64,000 nt of DNA from Botryosphaeria dothidea (lineage: Eukaryota; Ascomycota; Dothideomycetes; Botryosphaeriales; Botryosphaeriaceae), in assembly GCA_011503125.2 (NCBI GenBank), contig WWBZ02000016.1, forward strand, positions 3,782,001 to 3,846,000, read 5' to 3'. Made by a program: the position numbers and the translations under genes. The notes under the pieces are model-generated. The model ran no database searches and had not been told where the DNA came from. It worked only from the letters and a program-made list of their open reading frames with translations. Of this stretch, positions 12,739 to 24,665 are shown piece after piece (positions within the stretch are counted from its first letter, which is position 1; every line of letters begins with the position of its first letter).

Positions 12739-14721
12739 GGTTGAGGGGTGCTGTTGCTTGCTTGCTGGCTGGCTGGCTGCGTGCTTTGCTGGGACAGCAG
12801 ATGGGAGGCGGCAGCCGGACCAAAAGGTGAGTCTTGCCTGGCTAAGAGAGGGCTGCTGGAGGCCGAGCTGCTCCTAGAGCGGAGTGAACTTTATCGTCGG
12901 CGAATGCATGTTGCAGCAGGCAGACTGCACGGGCCGAGCAAGCATGCTGCGGCGACCTTGGAAGACTGGACGATGGTGGAGGGCAGGAAAGTCAGAGCGC
13001 CAGCAAGGGCAACGGCGGCGGCAGCAGGGGGAGCGCCGGCGGTGGGCTTTTGGCGAGGCCCGGACCTCGTGGTCGTGTCAAATTGGCGTGGATCGTCAGG
13101 CCGAGCGGCACGCACAGGCTCGTTGAGAGCTGAGATGGCGCAGGCCCGACAGAGGCGGACGGGGAAGGACGAGCTGGAGGCATCACGGTTGCGTAATGGC
13201 ACAGCTAAGATAGCGGAGCGCAACTTCGGGCGGCGCGGCGTCCGTACAATATTGACTCAGGCAGGCACGGCGAGAGCGCGCACCGGCGCATTTTAGGAAA
13301 CAGGGCAACTGCGCAGCCCGATAGGCCTCCTCGTCTGCTTTGCGCAGCGGGCTTGCTGGTCCGCAGTCCGCCCTTCGGCTGGCTTAACAGGCCTTTCCTA
13401 GCCTCACTGCCGTGATACCAAGCGTTTCAGCCGATAAGCCTCTCCCGCCCGCCTGGCTCTACCCCTGTCTTTGCTACCATCGACGCCGTTACTGTCAACG
13501 CTTGTCTGCAGCGGGCTGGCCTCGCCTGCCCGGGTCCATCTCCTAAACCAGCATCCCAGCCCATCTGCCCAATCCCGACCCTCGGCCATTTTTGTTCCCT
13601 GCTGAGCCCATTTTCTAGCCGCAACGACAGGACAAGGTCGAGGGAGCCGTCTTTCCGCAACCCAATTTTTTGCTTTGCTTCCCTATCGCCCCGTTTGCGC
13701 CATCGCGGCTCTAGCTGGCCTCTCGCCCCCTTAGCCGCGATCTGCCCGCCTGCTGGTCTTCTGCTGCCGTTGCATATGCTACCTGCCGTGTCCTCCGCAC
13801 TCTGCCTGCGTGTTTGCCCATTCACACGAAAACAGACCGGCGCCGCGCTGTGTATAGCCCTGTATCCCGCACCGTGCACTAGTCCTTTCTTTTTGCTTTG
13901 CGGCTGCCTCATTCGGCCTTTTTTCCACTTCGATCTTGTTGAGTGTGGCCGGCATCCTGGGTGCGCTTCGACTCTATCATCTAGGGCGTCTGCCGCAAGG
14001 CGCCACCAAGGCCCGGGCGAAAGAAAGCACGCCTCTACTGAGAAACCAGGGAGATAGGTCGTTTACCACGCTCCTGCTCACCTGACGCTCGTGTCCGGCC
14101 GTGTTATCATTTCCTTCGAAAAATTGTCCCAAGGCCGTGTTTGTGTCAATTCGATGCAGCCGCGCTCCCTTCTCAGCGGGGGAAGCTTCCCCTCGCCCCT
14201 GTTGTCTCCCACATCGTTCTGTCGTGCGAGCTCCTAAAAATTTCCCTTGTGAAACACCGCCGCCAGAAACGGCCGCAGGCTGATTGACGGTGCATCTGCC
14301 GAGCCAGACGTCATAACTCTGGGCCGCAACGCCGGGATCACCCCAACAGATCGCCTTGAAGGACGGGAGAGCACCATGTCTTTCTTGTCTTGCAAATCTT
14401 TCATATTCATATACTTGACCTTATTGGTCGCGCCTAGTGCTCTAGCATCAAAAAAACGTGATCGGCAATAATTAGGCTGACTCCCATCCAGGAGATAAGC
14501 AGCGACAAGCATCCAGCATCGTGTATGTGCAGTAGCATATATCCCTATTGCGCCACAAAAAAAAACTCCTAGCCCATCTAGAAAACCACCGACTCCACGT
14601 AGATAAAGGTGTGCAGAAAAAGAAACATGTACATGAATGCGATGCATGGTGCAGGGGGCCGTGGTCGCATGCAGCTGCACTGCAAACGTACATGGTCCGA
14701 ACACCGTGCGACGCGGCAACG
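12739..14721. other. Intergenic between acyltransferase and glycosyltransferase genes
   Basis: About 2 kb, GC-rich, with overlapping open frames on both strands that look like chance products of base composition (Ala/Arg/Pro-rich, no motif). It includes the acyltransferase promoter and the glycosyltransferase 3' region. No RNA gene or mobile element seen. Confidence 0.45.
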
Positions 14722-16309
14722 CTACGATCGCGCCGTGGGGTTCCAGTTGTTGTAGTTGACCAGCTGGCGCGCATTACCGTACAGTCCAATGGTTGCGTTC
14801 AACACAAGGTAGAACGGATAGAGCACGGAGAACATGGCAATCATTCTCAGGTTGACAAACTCCGAGCGTACGCGGCAGGTGATCCACAGCGTGGCAACAA
14901 GGCAGGCAATACTGCAGGCCGTTTCAGCTCAAGCTCAAAAACGCTAAGCGGGGAATATGGTTTTGTGGGGGAACGTACGTGATGATGAAGAACCAGACCG
15001 AGACCGGGAATGTGAACCAGATAAGCTTAACGAACTGCACCGGGTTCGCCGGCCATTTCGTGATAATAAAGCCGAAGACAAGGCAAGTATATTGCGTGAC
15101 AAGATAGTAGCTGAGCTCGCGGACAGCAAGAAGGGAGAAAAGCCCGAAGCGGACTTTCATTCTCCGAGGCGAGCCGTCGGGCGATTTGTTGTACGCAAGC
15201 TTGCAGTGCTTGATGCTCGCTTGCGTCCAACCCTGCGCCCACCGCAGCCTCTGTTTCCAGAAGGACGCGAGGGTGGTCGGGGCAAGCTCGTACGACACGA
15301 CATTCAGGTCGTGGACTGTGTTGGCACCACGTGACACAGCTCTCAGCGCAGAGTCAATGTCTTCGGTGAGCATGTCGCCGTCCATTCTTAGATCTTTGAG
15401 CAACGACGCACGCCAGTAGCCGTTGGATCCGCAAAAGAGACCGAATTCCCACATGGTTGCGCGACCGGGATGAGATACGGCGTAGATCTTGTCGAACTCG
15501 ACAGCGATCATGCTCGCTAGGACGCAGTCCTTGGAATTGAAGACGACGCACCGACCTTGGACAATGTCCACAGTCGAGTCCTGGCAGAAGCGCTCGGCGG
15601 CCCAACGAGGACCATGCGGGTGAGGGTAGTGATCGCAGTCGTAGATTGCGATCACGTCCGAGCCGGTCTCGAGAGTGAAGAAGTAATTGAGGTTGTCGGC
15701 CTTGGACGTCGACTTGGGAACCTTGATAACTCGCAGCTGCGAGTATTTGGATTGAAGGTCGCGCAGCTCACTCTCGAGAGGCTCAATAGGCTTGGGCGTG
15801 TTGTACAGGATGTTGATCCTGATCTTGTCGACAGGGTAGACAATCTTGGTGAGGGCGTGCAGAGCGCGGTCCATGATAATATCCTTCTCATTGGGGAGGT
15901 AGGCAACAATCAGGATGTCGATGATGGGCAAGTTGGCATCCGGGGTTGGAAAGCGCCACCCCTTCTCCTCTGCCTTCAGTACAGCCTTCCGGGCATCGCG
16001 GATGGGAGAGAGACTGAGAAAGGCCTCAATGACCGTGGAAGCGGAGATGTAGAAGTTGGTGGCCAGGTAGATGAACCAGAAGATACCAATCCACTTGTTG
16101 GTGGCCACCATGTAAATGCAGATAGAGAAAATAAAGTAGGACAAGACCAGAGCAAAGGGTGTCCACTCTGTGATGAAGTCCGAGATGCGAGCCAGCAGGC
16201 TCGGCTTCTGGGGAGCGTCGAGAGGGGCTCCATCAGAGGAAGGAGCACTGTAGAACGACTTGGGCTGCTCCTCCTCGATGGTGACGGTGAAGTCTTTGTT
16301 GTCAGCCAT
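14722..16309 (-). CDS. Processive glycosyltransferase family 2 (polysaccharide synthase-like)
   Basis: Exons are 16309-14979 and 14911-14722, with a 67-nt intron (GTACGT...CTGCAG), giving 506 aa. The complete set of processive GT2 motifs is visible: 'KADN' (residues 203-206), 'DCD' (224-226), 'TED' (315-317, the presumed catalytic base) and 'QRLRW' (353-357). Two membrane helices (about 52-70 and 73-92) precede the catalytic domain. About four follow it, the last ones in the second exon, which ends 'YNNWNPTARS'. This is the layout of hyaluronan, chitin and cellulose-type synthases that polymerise and extrude a beta-linked chain across the plasma membrane. It is far shorter than fungal chitin synthases and lacks their extra domains. 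It belongs with the small single-domain fungal GT2 proteins. It is divergent from the GH16-acyltransferase fusion gene. The sugar donor and product are not predictable from sequence alone. Confidence 0.9.
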
Positions 16310-17775
16310 TTTGGATGGAGGACTGGGTCTGGCAGGGGACGGAAACGACAGTGAAGAGCCGGAGACTCAATGCGGGCCCAGAGAAGAAATAGCGAGTGAT
16401 AACAGAAGAGACGAAAGAAGGCCAGGACCGCACTCAGGCGATCTGTTGACCAAGGGCACGAGTCGGCGAGAACGAGCGATTGCCAGACGCTCGGTCAATG
16501 GCTCAAGATGGCAAGCTTAAGAAAAAGATATGGGCCAAATCTGGCAAGGCCGGACTGGCGGCATGGACGGGGGGCCACATCCCGGTGGGCCAGGGCGGCT
16601 TCCATGCATCGGTAAATTTCTCATCTCCATGGTGGTGGAGGACCAGGGTAGCATCGGGGCGGACAAGGGAGCAGCAGGGCAGCGCGGGCGGCGGGAGCAC
16701 AGGCCCGCGTGCAGGTTGAGACTCCTCGCCGGCGGCTGCACTTGGATGTGACGGGCGGCCAGCTGCCTTGCGTGTTGATGCAATGGAAATATTGGAAATT
16801 AGGAAGTGTCCACGGGGGCAGGCGCTGATAGGCGGACATGGTTGCCTTGGGGTTCCGGCGGCGGCTGCAGGCAGTAGAGGGTGCGGCTGCTGAGGCGTTG
16901 CCCGGGTTCTCGCTCGCAGGCGTGGGGAGCGATCAGCCAGGCGGTGCTCTGCGCTGGCCATGGGTGCAGCGTGGGCGGCGTGCAGTCGGCCGCACGGCCG
17001 CGGTGGTGTCTGCTGCTGTGGCATCCAAAGCAAGACAAGTTAGTGAGCCAGGCAGGCACTTGGGTGGCAGGGGCCAGGCACGCCAGGGGCCGGCAACGGC
17101 ACCTGCAACTAGCGCCACGATGATCTTCCGCCCGCTACACCACCGCCTGTCTCGCCGTCAATCATCGCCTCTCCCATCATAGCTTGCGCCGCACGCCATC
17201 TCTCCGATCATGATTGACCTGATCGCGTCCAGCTGGTTCCGCGACTCGCTCGCAGATTCGGCCCGCTCACCTGCGCCTAACGCACGCCCACGTCGATGAC
17301 GGGCCTCGGGCATCCAAATGCGACTCCTCGCCCTCCGCCCTCCATATCGCTCTTGGCGTGCAGCCCTCTAATCTGGCCCGCTTGCCGATACGAACGCGCG
17401 CCAAACGGCCAATTCAAAGCTTCGCCTCCTGCACGCCGCGCCAAGCCAGGTACCTGACTGAGGCCTGAGCTGCCTGCATGTGCGCAGGGACCAGGGTCTA
17501 CGCCTGCAAGCCAGGGCATTGAGGCTTGCCCGATTTTTTCTTTGTGAGGCCTGTCAACATGATGATGATGGTGGTGCTGGCCGATCCGCTGGAGCCGCCC
17601 TTTCCAGCCATGGCCCGCTGCCAATGTCCCGCTGCGAGTCCGTCCGATATCTTCTGCCACGCTCTGCTTCCTCTTCCGGCTGATAGCAGCATTAAACGCT
17701 CTGAAACCCGCATTTTCACGGCTGCGTGCCGGCGCTCGTTCTCTCTCCCTCCCCTGCCGTGCGAACTTCCTTCAC
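16310..17775. promoter_or_regulatory. Shared divergent promoter region of GT2 and GH16-acyltransferase genes
   Basis: 1,466 bases lie between the two start codons with no supported coding segment. A CCAAT pentamer (17621-17625) lies 151 bases before the GH16-acyltransferase start. The final 90 bases before that start are pyrimidine-rich. The spacing would allow co-regulation of both genes. This is inferred from orientation only. Confidence 0.5.
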
Positions 17776-20700
17776 ATGGCCTTCTCCGCAATGCTGTCCT
17801 GCTTGATGGCTGCCCTTCTGGGCCTTCTCTTTCTGGCCGACCCTGCCTCTGCCGCTTCCGCTGACTGCTCTTGCGGCTTCTACGACGAAACCACCGGCGA
17901 CCTCTTCACCGAGTCTCTGATCCAGTACTTCAACGAGACCTCGGACCTTGACCAGTTCGTTCTCGAGAACTTCGAGCACAAGTCCGAAAAGAGCTGGAAC
18001 AGCAAGTTTCGCCAGGGTGCTCTTCCCGACAATGTTGTGAACAACAGCACCTCCCTCGAGCTTTACTGCGATCCTTACACCGACGCCCATGTGGTCAATG
18101 GTGGCAGCATCAGGTCTATTCGCCGCGATATTCAGTATGGCTCCTTCCGCTCCCTCATGCGCAGCCCTCGCCAAGGCATAGGTGGCAGCTCCATGAGCAT
18201 GAGACTGCTGTTCAACGAGTCCGAGTCCTTGGAAATCAACGTCATGAACACCGACTCCAACGCCACCGCTTGGGTCAGTACCTTGATGCAAAACGAGTGG
18301 CCAGACCGTGACCTGGGCATAAACTACACCGTCCTAGGCAACAGCTCCCTCGTCAACGGGACCGCCTCGCCCTGGGATTTCATGGAGTTCCGTATCGACT
18401 GGACTGACAAAGAAGTCCGCTACTACGTTGGGCAAAACAACAGTCGCACGGTGACCAAGAAGAAACACGGTCACATTCCGATGACTCCCTCGCCTCTGTA
18501 CTTTCGCCATTGGTCCATCGGCAACACCTACTCAATGGAAGGTCCTCCGTACTGGCGCTCGGTCGCCAACGTTGGATGGATGCGCATGTTCTTCAATACC
18601 TCGACCATGACTGACGACCAGCATGACGAGTTCGACTCGCGGTGTACCATCCAAGATGCTTGCTCGATGGATGACACGAGCCTCCGGCTGGTCTCCGCGT
18701 ATCACACCAATGCGACGGTGAAGTGGAAGCATCACAATCCCCGTGGCGGTCTCCTTACCGCACCCCTCTGGATGTCCATTATCCTGGCTATCTTCTCGAC
18801 TTTGCTCTTGATCCATGCTTTTGCAAAAAAGGCGATCGGGAAGAAAGCGGCGCATGGTCATGGCCACGGCTCAGTTACTGAGGTCGGAAGTGGGTCCGAC
18901 CGGTCTTCTCCAGTTCCACCTTACAGGTCAACTGAACCGAGCATTATCGCCTCAAGCAGCGGTACTCCGTTCAATCAAACAAGACCTTCCACACCAGACA
19001 AGAAGTACAGCAGCGAAGCGCTTCCCCGGCGCTCGGACTTGACTCCATCCGCATCCGGTTGTTCGACCCCACTGCCCCGCTACGAGAGCAGGGAATATCT
19101 TGGTCAATATGAACAGGATGCGATCACTCCGGTTTCCTCGACGCCGACTTTGCCGAATGTGACTACTGATGCATCTGCTTATCCTACGTCGTCAACCAGG
19201 GCTTCGTCGCTGAGAAATGCCGTAGTTTACACGGATAGCAGCGCCATGCCGGAATACGCCCTTCCCGACTCTGCTAGAGATTCCGCACAGACACTCGTTC
19301 CGAAGACCCCCATCTCACCGGTTTTGCCCAAGTCACCGGCATCTCTAGCTCCACCGCCTTGGTCGCCCAAAAACAGGGAGAAGGGTTTCGGTGCCGCCAG
19401 AGTCAAGGAGGTGGCCGAAGAACCTAAAGAACATCCTCTCAAGACAGCCACGAATGCAGCAGAGGCAAAGCCTGCTGACAAGATACCGACTGCGAAGAAA
19501 GCGCGAGTTGACTACTTGGCTGGTTTGGTTGCGCTGTGCTCGATCTTTGTCACGCTCATTCATTTCCACTTGACTTATGTACCCGCTGTGGTCATCCCAG
19601 GCGCCTTCGTCCACTACAACAGCGAGTTATGGGCAGAGAAGCTCATCTCTCCCTTCATCATGAACCAGATGTGGCTCGGCGTGTTCTTCACAACCTCAAC
19701 GCGCTTCCTGTCCGCAAGGTATTTTCGAGAGGGTAAACTCGACGTCATTGCGGAACGTGCCGTGAAGCGAGCACCGCGTCTCATGATCCCTGTCACCGCC
19801 ATGGTCCTTCTGGAATACTTCTTCATCGATGTTGGGGCGACCAAATACCTCGAGTACCTGCCCTCCGTGACGTGGTCCACGTGGGGTTATGTGTCCAAAT
19901 TCCCGTCAGTTGGTCACTTCATCAGCGAGGTCCTCGAGCTCGTGTACCTTATTCCCAACGCTGTGCCTCAGATCACCTTCAACTACTGCACTGGTGTCTT
20001 GTGGACCATCGCTGTGCAGTTGCAAGGCTCTTGGGTTGTCCTCCTTGGAGCAATCGTCATCCGTGAGGTCAAGACACCATGGAAGCGCTTCGGATACTAC
20101 GCCTTCTGTGTGGTAAACAACTGGTACGCTCGTAATTGGGGCAGCTTCTTCTGGCTCGGTCTCATGCTCACCGATCTCGACATCACCTACAAATGGCGAA
20201 AGTATCTGTACCCGCGGCCGCTGGTGTACTACCCGTTGATCAGCTTCTGCATCTTCATGACTCTTGTCGGCTTCACCATGAACTTGCTGCCCCAGTGGGT
20301 CTCATACAACTTTACTACGCATGAGAATGGCATTCATCCAGATCAAGAGACCGGTCTTCCCATCATGAATACTGCCAACTACGGCTATCCGAATTACTAC
20401 GAGCCGCGCTTCAATATGCTTCTCTTTGCTGTCGGTATGCAAGCCATTGTTGAACTGTCGACCGTAGTCCAGAAGATTCTCTCTTTCCCGGTACTGGTCT
20501 GGGTTTTCCCGCACATCTTCACGATCTACCTTATCCATGGCTTCATTTTCTGGAGTTGGGGCGCTTGGCTGTGCGTTTTCCTGGCCAGTCGAGACTTTGT
20601 CTACTGGCTGAACGTTTTTCTTGTGGGAGTCACCTGCTACGCCATCATCATCCTGTCGCTACCCATCGTGACACCAGCAATTGAGATCCTGGGTCGCGAT

Positions 20701-20880
20701 ATCACCATCAACATCTGGGAGTTTGCCAACGAGAAGCCCCCGCCGAAGAAGGACACGCTGTACCCGTTCAACAAGGACGAACTGGGCATGGAAGGTGAGA
20801 ACAGCAAGGAACATACGACAAGCAAGGAGGAGTACGATGAGGAACATCAAGCAAGGTTCGACGAAAGGAACGTTGTGTAA
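17776..20880 (+). CDS. Signal peptide - GH16-like - TM - acyltransferase-3 fusion protein
   Basis: One uninterrupted frame encodes 1,034 aa. Residues 1-27 form a signal peptide ending 'PASAAS'. Residues about 30-295 form a GH16/concanavalin-like domain with many N-glycosylation sites and typical strands ('DFMEFRIDWTDKEVRYYV', 'PLYFRHWSIGN'). At the position of the GH16 catalytic E-x-D-x-x-E motif it reads 'EINVMN' (E153-N158). The presumed assisting Asp and acid/base Glu are both Asn, so hydrolase activity is unlikely and a glycan-binding role fits better. A helix at about 329-350 anchors the domain. A Ser/Pro/Thr-rich linker (about 355-575) leads to an acyltransferase-3 domain (about 578-1000) with roughly ten helices, then an acidic tail. 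Topology places the GH16-like domain outside the cell. Its divergent neighbour is a GT2 synthase, so acylation of that product at the membrane is the natural inference. Confidence 0.88.
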   Translation: MAFSAMLSCLMAALLGLLFLADPASAASADCSCGFYDETTGDLFTESLIQYFNETSDLDQFVLENFEHKSEKSWNSKFRQGALPDNVVNNSTSLELYCDPYTDAHVVNGGSIRSIRRDIQYGSFRSLMRSPRQGIGGSSMSMRLLFNESESLEINVMNTDSNATAWVSTLMQNEWPDRDLGINYTVLGNSSLVNGTASPWDFMEFRIDWTDKEVRYYVGQNNSRTVTKKKHGHIPMTPSPLYFRHWSIGNTYSMEGPPYWRSVANVGWMRMFFNTSTMTDDQHDEFDSRCTIQDACSMDDTSLRLVSAYHTNATVKWKHHNPRGGLLTAPLWMSIILAIFSTLLLIHAFAKKAIGKKAAHGHGHGSVTEVGSGSDRSSPVPPYRSTEPSIIASSSGTPFNQTRPSTPDKKYSSEALPRRSDLTPSASGCSTPLPRYESREYLGQYEQDAITPVSSTPTLPNVTTDASAYPTSSTRASSLRNAVVYTDSSAMPEYALPDSARDSAQTLVPKTPISPVLPKSPASLAPPPWSPKNREKGFGAARVKEVAEEPKEHPLKTATNAAEAKPADKIPTAKKARVDYLAGLVALCSIFVTLIHFHLTYVPAVVIPGAFVHYNSELWAEKLISPFIMNQMWLGVFFTTSTRFLSARYFREGKLDVIAERAVKRAPRLMIPVTAMVLLEYFFIDVGATKYLEYLPSVTWSTWGYVSKFPSVGHFISEVLELVYLIPNAVPQITFNYCTGVLWTIAVQLQGSWVVLLGAIVIREVKTPWKRFGYYAFCVVNNWYARNWGSFFWLGLMLTDLDITYKWRKYLYPRPLVYYPLISFCIFMTLVGFTMNLLPQWVSYNFTTHENGIHPDQETGLPIMNTANYGYPNYYEPRFNMLLFAVGMQAIVELSTVVQKILSFPVLVWVFPHIFTIYLIHGFIFWSWGAWLCVFLASRDFVYWLNVFLVGVTCYAIIILSLPIVTPAIEILGRDITINIWEFANEKPPPKKDTLYPFNKDELGMEGENSKEHTTSKEEYDEEHQARFDERNVV

Positions 20881-23800
20881 GGTGCGTTGGTACGTATATC
20901 GGCTAGGCGTTCTTGTTTTCTCTTTTGGAGTGTATTAAAAGGATTGGTCCTCGCACATACAGCGAATGTTCCCATCAAAGCTATCAGTAGATCGACGAGT
21001 AACGTAATCTCCCTTGGGCGTTGTCGATAGATAATGGTCCCTGTTGTCTATATCTTTGGCATTATACATAGATGAATGTCTGTCACAGCGCCAATTACCC
21101 AAAGCCACCACGTTCTTTTTTTGATGCAGCTTCTTTCCTCATGTTTGAACAAGTTGCATCCTCCAGACCGACTATCGTCTGCTTTCCACGATATGACAAT
21201 CAAGAACAGGGAATGTCTCCGACGAAACAGAAGAGTGGGGCGGCTGCAGGGCTGAGAGGTCGGAGTGGGGCTGGAGGCCGTGGCACAATCAAGAAAACGC
21301 AGGAACACCCGTGCTGCCGTTCGTCCAAGTTTCTCCCCGAGCCAATCTCCCATGGATCCACCAGACAAGCTTCCCCTACTACCTTGGCTGCCATCGTGAC
21401 GACTTCTTTACGTACCACCGCAGCAGTGCGCATTCTTGCACCTAGCCAAAAATTAGCGAAGAACGGCGGTGGTTCCCGTCTTTCGCAAGATAACACCAGT
21501 CCAGACCCGCAAGGATCTGATGATGGTCAAAAGAGGGGGGAAAATCTTGTTCTTGTTGCCTTGACTGACATGTTCGATTATCCGAGTCAGCTGTTGATCA
21601 TCGGTCCGGGTTGCGCGTTCGTTTCGTTTTGCCAGATACAACGGTTTCATCCGTTCTTCAGCGAAAGAATCTTCTTCTTCTCCGCACGCATCCACACCAT
21701 GGACCGGATTTTTGATGCCCGTACTGCCTGCCCTCGGCCCGATCGACGATCTCTGTGAAGGTCCACTGAGGCCAACAGTCCAGAGCAGCGGTCGACTCTT
21801 CTGCCAAGGTAGAAGAGAAAAGAGAGACGCGTTGACCGTTTCCCGCCCGAACCACTCGGAGACGACGACTTTTCTGGCTTGTGTGACCATTTTGGGGTTG
21901 CGGACCCTCGTCAGCAGGTATATGTGAGTTCCTTAACGGTAAGGGTCGTGGATGGGAGTGAACGTCATTCTTGGTTCATGATACATAGAGCAGCTGACCT
22001 TCATTTTGAAGGAGACGGGGACGGGACTCAGGTTTTTTGGTCGTTAAATCCTTACGATCATGAGCCATATCCAGTTATTACTAATTGACTGTCGTCGGTT
22101 AACGTTCTCCGCAGCTACACCTCTCTTCTCCGCAGCCTCATACTCATAATTCTTTGTGCTGCAGATGCCGCCACGTTCCTTTACTTACAGACGGTCTTAC
22201 TGGACCCCCATGTCAGATTGAAACCGAGAGCGTCAAAATATCACAATACAGCCTTCGAAGCGTTACCTAGAAAATGGCTATCTGGAACAGGTATGTTTCA
22301 TCAGATGTTCTGATATGAAGGCTCTGAGGAGAACAAGGCAGTGGATGCTGCTTCAGAACAACGCCGTAGATGTCCAAGTTTCAGCATGCGTTCAGATTAA
22401 TGCTGAAAATACATTTCGTATTGAGCCTCTCCATTCATAATCTCTATTGGCATCACAGGTGTCACTTTGACAGTATGAAGGTAAGTGGCCTTTATGAATT
22501 CACAAACTGCAATACGCAGCCCTGAGAACGATTCTCCCACGAGCTGGTCATCCGAATTCAGCAAATCTGAAAGATGCTGCTTATTTTCTAACCAGATATG
22601 GTGAGTTGATATTCCAGGCACTAGGCACTGTTGGGAAAGGCTTATTGGAAGCGGAATGGGCAGATCTTCGTGAAAAAATTGGGCCCATTCCGCCGGACGA
22701 AATTTCGAACAAATAAAAAGAACTTGCGGGGCTGAAACAGACTGATGAAAACAGTATGAGCTTGGTTCATGAAATGGCGTAAAGGCAAATTATGAGCGTG
22801 GAAGAAGACAGATTTCCCGCAAACTGTCGTTGGAGCTGACCAGCTACAGTGGCTGTTAGGATAACAAGGCAAGGGATCAAGGGAGAATGTATAGGTGAAG
22901 CAATTATCATAACTGTTGACAATGATTTGGAGATCACTGGAGACTGCTTAGTCGATCATCGGCCAATTGATCCCGTAACCCAGCTGTCAACATTTAGTGA
23001 CATCTTGCCTAATATATCAACCCATATTTCATCTCAATCAACAACTCACGAGAACCAGGACCACTTGGCTAGCTGATGGCCTGGTTGGCCTGTCCCCTTT
23101 CGCCCATAGTCGAACTTGCCGTTAGTACGATCTCGTGAAATGCCAGCAGTTGGCCAACGGTTTGTTCTGGGCCAGTCCTGGCGGGAGTCTTCCCTCATGC
23201 GAATTTATATTTAACAAAAAAGCATCAACTTTATCTGTCATGCTATATACCGAAAAGTATATAGAGAAAGTAGAATAGGCGGCTGCCGGTGTATTCAAAT
23301 GTACCTGGTATATTGCTAGCTTCTTGCTGTGTCAAGATACTGTCCGTGAGGTCTTCTCAGGAGTGGCATACGGATAAGACAATGCATTATGAGATGAATG
23401 TCCCGATGATAATCAGAGCAGGGGGAAACATGACGTCGTGTACTTTTCATACTGGGCCCGAAGCAGCAAACTGATAGCCTGGTAAGGATCGAAGGACGAT
23501 AGATGTGGGCCATTCTTTCCTTTCTCTCTCTCTCTCTCTCTCTCAGAGCTACATTACTATCGGTAAAAAACTTGAGAAAATGCATGCTGTACTACCCCAT
23601 CTACGGCATATTATGTCTTCAGCTGTGCGCCAATGAGAATGGAAAAGTTGAAACGCACCCCTTCAATGTTTTAAGTTGCCTTTCAGAAATGAATCAATGA
23701 GCTCTATTCATCACTCCAGAGTCTTCTGATTACAGCACTGAATCTGCCATTTCTGTCTCTACCTCTACCCCATTTACGTCTGAAACCTTGATACGGCGCT

Positions 23801-24665
23801 CAGCCGAAACCGCAGGCGCACACTCCAATCTTGGTGGACTACACAAGTAGATTACAACGAATCATGGTGACAGTAAATGGTTTCAGGTATATGCATGTCC
23901 AATTGAAGAGACCAGAGTGCCATTACATAGCATCGGTTTGGTATAAGGAGGATGGGGATCTCTTGGACATTGCGGAAGACCCACGGGGATTATCCGATAT
24001 CGGGCAAACTCGGAGATGAATAGGTGCAATGGCTATCGCAAATACCAAGCCCGGCGATTGATCAGAGACATTTATCCGGGATTCGATTCGATCCTCCTCC
24101 CGCACCATCTCGTGGAAAATCCCGAGTTTTCGACGTGCTGCAGGACCCAGTGGAACCGCGCATGGGTATTGAAGCAGTTCTCCGGTCGGTAAAGGTATCA
24201 ACAGCCTTGGATGTTCAAACCTGGATGACTTGTCAAGATCGCGGGTGAATTCCTATCCGTTCGCGCGGCAAGAAAGAGAAACATTATACAGCTGCAGATT
24301 GATAAGATTGATAAGTTTTCTGGTCGGAAAGCCGACAGAATGCGTAAGAGCGGCAAGAGCGGACCTTGGCAAATTGTGGGCATGGCAGGACTGCGGCAGA
24401 AGAGCACGAGAGGCTAGCAGCGTAGGCTACAGCGGGGATTGGAGCCAGCAAAGAATGGGGGAGTGCGGGTGTTTGTGGAAGAAGCAGTGCCGGCTCGTGA
24501 CTTCTGACGTCCCGCGCCGTGCTCCGTTGCCGAAGGCTGGCCGAAAGCGTTCCGGGTTGGCAGCGCCCAGCTTTTGCTTCTTCACGCTGCATCTCCGCTG
24601 CAACACCAGGACACCGTCCGCCGCCATCCCAGCATCTCCCCCTCTCCACTCTCCAATCCCTCACA
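20881..24665. other. Gene-poor interval
   Basis: 3.8 kb with no supported gene. Bases about 22,200-24,000 are visibly richer in A/T than the flanks. A small perfect inverted repeat CTATATA/TATATAG with an 8-base loop lies near 23,244-23,266. The last 500 bases become GC- and C-rich and form the IDH1 promoter. No transposase, reverse-transcriptase or tRNA signature was found. Confidence 0.45.
23523..23544 (+). repeat. (TC)11 microsatellite
   Basis: Eleven uninterrupted TC dinucleotides inside the gene-poor interval, readable directly from the sequence. Confidence 0.95.

Noticed and set aside
15557..16354. Open frame of 265 codons opposite the GT2 gene
   Set aside because: Antisense shadow of the GT2 coding sequence caused by codon bias.
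21072..21758. Open frame of 228 codons, plus strand, in the gene-poor interval
   Set aside because: Non-ATG or weak context, and the translation looks random.
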